DNA of 64,000 bases from Roseicyclus persicicus (GTDB taxonomy: Bacteria > Pseudomonadota > Alphaproteobacteria > Rhodobacterales > Rhodobacteraceae), in assembly GCF_012395815.1 (NCBI RefSeq), contig NZ_JAAZQQ010000002.1, positions 62,001 to 126,000 of the forward strand, given 5' to 3'. Position 1 is the stretch's first letter. Every line of letters starts with the position of its first letter. Positions 60,784 through 64,000 of the stretch are shown here, in pieces. Below the pieces are notes generated by a model that saw nothing but the letters and a program-made list of their open reading frames with translations, was not told the origin of the DNA and did no database searches. A program made the position numbers and the translations under genes.

Positions 60784-63612
60784 TCAGGCGCCCGCCCGCT
60801 CGGCCACGCGCGCGATGGCGTCGCGCAGCTTGCGTTCCAGGTTGTCCTGCCGCGACTTGGTGTAGAGCTTCAGGCCGAACATGTCCTTGACGTAGAAGGT
60901 ATCGACCACCTGCGCGCCATAGGTCGCGATCACGGCCGACGAGATGTAGATGTTGTTGGCCGCCAGCGTCTTGGTCAGGTCGTAGAGCAGGCCGGGCCGG
61001 TCGCGGGTGTCGACCTCGATGATGGTGTAGATCTCGGATCCCTCGTTGTCGAAGGTGATGTTGGTGGGCACCGCGAAGGGGCGCTCGCGCTTCTTGATCT
61101 TCTCGCGGCCCTCCAGCGCGCGCGAGGCCACGACCTCGCCCCTGAGCGTCTTGGCGATCATGTCGCGCAGGCGGGGCAGGCGGCGGGCCTCGTAGGGGTT
61201 GCCCTCGGCGTCCTGCACCCAGAACACGGCGGTCGCGAAGCCGTCCTTCGAGGTGTAGGTGCGCGCGTCCACCACGTTGGCGCCCACCAGGCTGAGCGCG
61301 CCGGCCAGCCGGCTGAAGATGCCCGGGTGGTCGTGCAGGGCGAAACAGACGCGGGTGGCGTCGCGGTCGGTGTCCTCGCGGGTGTCGATGCGGATCTCGC
61401 TGTCGTCCAGCCCGCGCAGCATCTCGGCGAAGGTGACCTGCGTCGCAAGGTCGAGGCCTTGCCAGTAGGGGCCGTAGTGCCGGTCGACCTCGGCCTTGAG
61501 CTCGGCCTTGGGCCAGCCGTCCAGCGCGTCGCGCAGCGCGCGCTTGGCCTCGCCCTCCAGCTTGTCGCGGTTGAGGTCCTCGAGCCCGGTGTCGAGCGCG
61601 GTGGCCGTCGCCCGGTAAAGCCCGCGCAGCAGCGTGGCCTTCCAGTTGTTCCAGGTGTTGGGGCCCACGCCGCGGATGTCGCAGACCGTCAGCACGGTCA
61701 GGAGCTCCAGCCGCTCGCGGGTCTTCACCGCCTTGGCGAAGTCGCGCACCGTGCGCGGGTCGGCGATGTCGCGCTTCTGCGCCATGTCGGACATCAGCAG
61801 GTGATAGCGCACCAGCCATTCCACCGTCTCGGCCTCGGCGGGCTTCAGCCCCAGCCGCGGCGCGACGGCCCGCGCGATGCGGGCGCCGACGATCGAGTGG
61901 TCTTCCTTCCGGCCCTTGCCGATGTCGTGCAGCAGGCAGGCGATGAACAGCACCTTGCGGTTCACCCCGCGCTTGAGGATGCCCGAGGCGACCGGCAGCT
62001 CCTCGACCAGCTCGCCGCGCTCGATCTGCGCGAGGGTCGAGATCACCTGGATGGTGTGCTCGTCCACCGTGTAGCTGTGATACATGTTGAACTGCATCAT
62101 CGCCACGATGGGCGCGAATTCCGGCACGAAGGCCCCCAGCACGCCCAGCTCGTTCATGCGGCGGAGCGCGCGTTCCGGGTTGCCGTGCTTCAGCAGCAGG
62201 TCGAGGAAGATCGTCACCGCCTCGGGGTCGCGGCGCATCTCGTCGTCGATCTGCCCCAGCCGCGCCGAGATCGCGCGCATGGTGTCGGGGTGGAGCAGGT
62301 AGCCGGTGCGCAGCCCCTCCTCGAACACCCGCAGGAGGTTCAGCTTGTCCGCGAAGAACCCGGCCTCGTCGGCGATGGCGAGGCGGTTCTGCTTGAGCGC
62401 GTAGCCGTCCCTGAGCTTCTTGCGGCGGGTGCGCCCGCGCAGGAAGCCGAGGATCGCGGGCTCCTGCTTGACGTGGCGGGCCTCCAGCTCGGTCAGGAAG
62501 ATGCGGGTCAGCTCGCCCACGCGGGTGGCGTGGCGGAAATAGTCCTGCATGAAGTGCTCGACCGCGCGCCGGCCGGAATGGTCGCGGTAGCCCAGCCGCT
62601 CGGCCACGGCGACCTGGTTGTCGAAGGTCAGCTGGTCCTGCGCCCGCGCCGCGATCAGGTGCAGGTGGCAGCGCACCGCCCAGAGGAACCGCTCGGCCGC
62701 GTCGAAGGCGGCGAATTCCTCGGGCCGGAACACGCCGAGCCCGACCAGCTCCGAGGCCGTGCGCACGCCGTGCTCGTATTTGGCGATCCAGTAGAGGGTC
62801 TGCAGGTCGCGCAGGCCGCCCTTGCCCTCCTTGACGTTGGGCTCCAGCACGTAGCGCTGCCCGCCCTGCTTCTTGTGGCGGGTGGCGCGTTCCTCCAGCT
62901 TGGCCTCGATGAACTCGCCCACGGTGCCGCGGAACAGCTGCTCGCGCAGCGCGGTCTTGAGCTCGCGGCCGAGCCCCTCGTCCCCGGCGAGGTAGCGCAT
63001 TTCCAGCAGGCTGGTGCGGATCGTGATGTCCTGCTTGCCGAGCCGCAGGCACTCCTTCACCGTCCGGCTGGCGTGGCCGACCTTCATGTGCAGGTCCCAC
63101 AGCATGTACAGCGCGCTCTCGATGACGCTCTCGATCTGCGGGGTGATCTTCCACGGCGTGACGAACAGCAGGTCGACGTCCGAATAGGGCGCCATCTCGC
63201 CTCGGCCGTAGCCGCCGACCGCCATCACCGCCATGCGCTCGCCCTCGGTGGGCAGCGGCGTGCGGTGCAGGTGCCGCTCGGACACGTGCAGCACCGCCCG
63301 CACCAGGCCGTCGGTCAGGAAGGTGTAGGCCCGCGTGATCCGCCGCGCGGTCAGCGGGTGGGTGGCGATGCCGGCCTCGATCGCGGCGCGGCCGGCCTCC
63401 TGCGCGGCCTGCAGCACGCGCACGGCCGCCGCCCGCACCTGGCCGGGGTCGGTCAGCCCCGCCACGGCGGCGTCGAGCCGGTCGCGCAGGGCGGCTTCGT
63501 CCAGAATCTCCGTCGCCGGCGCGATCAGCTCGCCCGGTTCGGAGGGGACGGGGGGAAGCGTCGGGTTCCGGTCAGAAACCGAAACCGCCAAGGCGTCTTG
63601 GGGCGGGGTCAA
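60784..63612 (-). CDS. glnD: PII uridylyltransferase / uridylyl-removing enzyme
   Basis: 942 residues; the cytosolic nitrogen sensor that uridylylates and deuridylylates PII proteins according to glutamine. The nucleotidyltransferase motif is VGGYGRGEMAPYSDVDLLF, followed by the HD domain (HTIQVISTLAQI; LFIACLLHDIGKGRKEDHS; VRYHLLMSDMAQKRDI) and two ACT domains at the C-terminus (CFALHDHPGIFSRLAGAL and IIEVDTRDRPGLLYDLTKTL). A TTG start at 63612 is assumed, just after an in-frame stop; TTG 63594 is the alternative. It overlaps the upstream gene by 41 bases and is followed closely by murJ. Confidence 0.95.
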   Translation of the reverse strand: MTPPQDALAVSVSDRNPTLPPVPSEPGELIAPATEILDEAALRDRLDAAVAGLTDPGQVRAAAVRVLQAAQEAGRAAIEAGIATHPLTARRITRAYTFLTDGLVRAVLHVSERHLHRTPLPTEGERMAVMAVGGYGRGEMAPYSDVDLLFVTPWKITPQIESVIESALYMLWDLHMKVGHASRTVKECLRLGKQDITIRTSLLEMRYLAGDEGLGRELKTALREQLFRGTVGEFIEAKLEERATRHKKQGGQRYVLEPNVKEGKGGLRDLQTLYWIAKYEHGVRTASELVGLGVFRPEEFAAFDAAERFLWAVRCHLHLIAARAQDQLTFDNQVAVAERLGYRDHSGRRAVEHFMQDYFRHATRVGELTRIFLTELEARHVKQEPAILGFLRGRTRRKKLRDGYALKQNRLAIADEAGFFADKLNLLRVFEEGLRTGYLLHPDTMRAISARLGQIDDEMRRDPEAVTIFLDLLLKHGNPERALRRMNELGVLGAFVPEFAPIVAMMQFNMYHSYTVDEHTIQVISTLAQIERGELVEELPVASGILKRGVNRKVLFIACLLHDIGKGRKEDHSIVGARIARAVAPRLGLKPAEAETVEWLVRYHLLMSDMAQKRDIADPRTVRDFAKAVKTRERLELLTVLTVCDIRGVGPNTWNNWKATLLRGLYRATATALDTGLEDLNRDKLEGEAKRALRDALDGWPKAELKAEVDRHYGPYWQGLDLATQVTFAEMLRGLDDSEIRIDTREDTDRDATRVCFALHDHPGIFSRLAGALSLVGANVVDARTYTSKDGFATAVFWVQDAEGNPYEARRLPRLRDMIAKTLRGEVVASRALEGREKIKKRERPFAVPTNITFDNEGSEIYTIIEVDTRDRPGLLYDLTKTLAANNIYISSAVIATYGAQVVDTFYVKDMFGLKLYTKSRQDNLERKLRDAIARVAERAGA

Positions 63613-64000
63613 TCATGGCCACCTGGTTGTCGATCACTTGGGCAATGGCCATCGCGCGCTCGTTCGTGCCATCGGGCAGGAGCCGGAATACCCCGTTCGC
63701 GCCCTGGAAGCCAGCGCTGGCCGTGAGGTCCGCCGCGCCGAGCCGCCCGGTCGCGGCCGCGGTCTCGCCCACCGCGCGGATCGCGTCGTAGCCGAGCGCG
63801 CCCAGCAGGTGCGGGGGCGTACCGTAGGTGGCCTCGTAGCGGGCGTTGAAGTCGGCGGTGGCCTGCGGGTCGGGCACGGCGAACCAGCCGCCCTGCAGCC
63901 CCGACAGCTCCAGCGTCTGCGGCGGCGTGTCCCAGCGGGTCAGGCCCAGCATCCGCACCGCCTCGGTGTCGAGCCCGTTCTCGGGCAGGAGCTGCGCGAA
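63572..64000 (-). CDS. Penicillin-binding protein activator/LppC-like periplasmic binding protein (5' part beyond window)
   Basis: The last ~129 residues and more; the frame is open to the right edge, so the N-terminus is missing. The segment FNARYEATYGTPPHLLGALGYDAIRAVGETAAATGRL is typical of type I periplasmic binding domains, in the LppC/penicillin-binding-protein-activator or branched-chain amino-acid-binding group, and GANGVFRLLPDGTNERAMAIAQV follows the same pattern. In alphaproteobacteria this gene often sits beside rsmI and yraN. It overlaps the start of glnD by 41 bases, probably coupling their translation. Confidence 0.85.
   Translation of the reverse strand, partial: FAQLLPENGLDTEAVRMLGLTRWDTPPQTLELSGLQGGWFAVPDPQATADFNARYEATYGTPPHLLGALGYDAIRAVGETAAATGRLGAADLTASAGFQGANGVFRLLPDGTNERAMAIAQVIDNQVAMIDPAPRRLGGFGF

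Overview
The window is chromosomal DNA from a high-GC alphaproteobacterium, most likely Rhodobacterales (Rhodobacteraceae/Roseobacteraceae). Evidence: strong GC bias at third codon positions; TCA-cycle genes mdh, sucC, sucD, sucA, sucB and lpd on one strand with sdhCDAB nearby; ethylmalonyl-CoA pathway genes (mcl2-like and mch); a class II AroA; an N-methylglutamate-synthase-type mgsABC/gmaS cluster; a monomeric isocitrate dehydrogenase; and a full CtrA-type box (TTAA-N7-TTAA). I see no IS element, prophage, CRISPR array or rRNA. Coding density is very high and no gene-free stretch exceeds 300 bases. The only RNA gene I found is a tRNA-Ala(GGC).

Layout. 1-2.3 kb: the end of trpB, then two exported PepSY-like proteins with poly-Asp/Glu tails and a membrane-anchored LuxR-type regulator. 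2.3-11.6 kb: small metabolic and hypothetical genes, with pth and rplY separated by 5.3 kb of unrelated genes. 11.7-18.6 kb: a Hint-domain protein behind a CtrA box, an MFS transporter, aroA, and a QseBC-like two-component system divergent from a PepSY/cytochrome b561 pair. 18.7-26.1 kb: a cupin regulator, mgsABC-gmaS/glnT, and icd. 26.1-29.2 kb: tRNA-Ala, a TIGR02300 protein, a YgjP-like metalloprotease, a GntR regulator and an SH3 protein.

29.1-44.3 kb is a long minus-strand TCA region (mdh, a methyltransferase, pepT, sucC, a sulfotransferase-like gene, three exported proteins, sucD, sucA, sucB, MAPEG, lpd). 44.4-49.1 kb: a TSUP permease, mcl2, nnrU-like, DUF1737, mch and doxX. 49.3-55.8 kb: sdhC-sdhD-sdhA, then two lipoproteins, a glycosyltransferase/sulfotransferase fusion and a methyltransferase before sdhB. 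56-64 kb: a small conserved-looking ORF, a beta-propeller protein, trpS, a rhomboid-like protein lacking its catalytic residues, murJ, glnD, and the end of a periplasmic binding-type protein.

The most interesting signals are regulatory and architectural. A near-identical composite element (two TGTGATCACA-type palindromes 21 bp apart around AGAAAA) lies only upstream of sucC and of sdhC. A second, looser GTATGCC-type palindrome lies upstream of icd, lpd, sucC and sdhC. Two inverted copies of an 11-bp-period box lie between the two-component system and its likely PepSY target. Three fused perfect palindromes centred on CTCGAG lie upstream of pepT. Exported proteins of unknown function are embedded in the suc operon, and foreign-looking surface-glycan genes sit between sdhA and sdhB. 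All functional assignments come from reading the translated sequence by eye; no database search was run.
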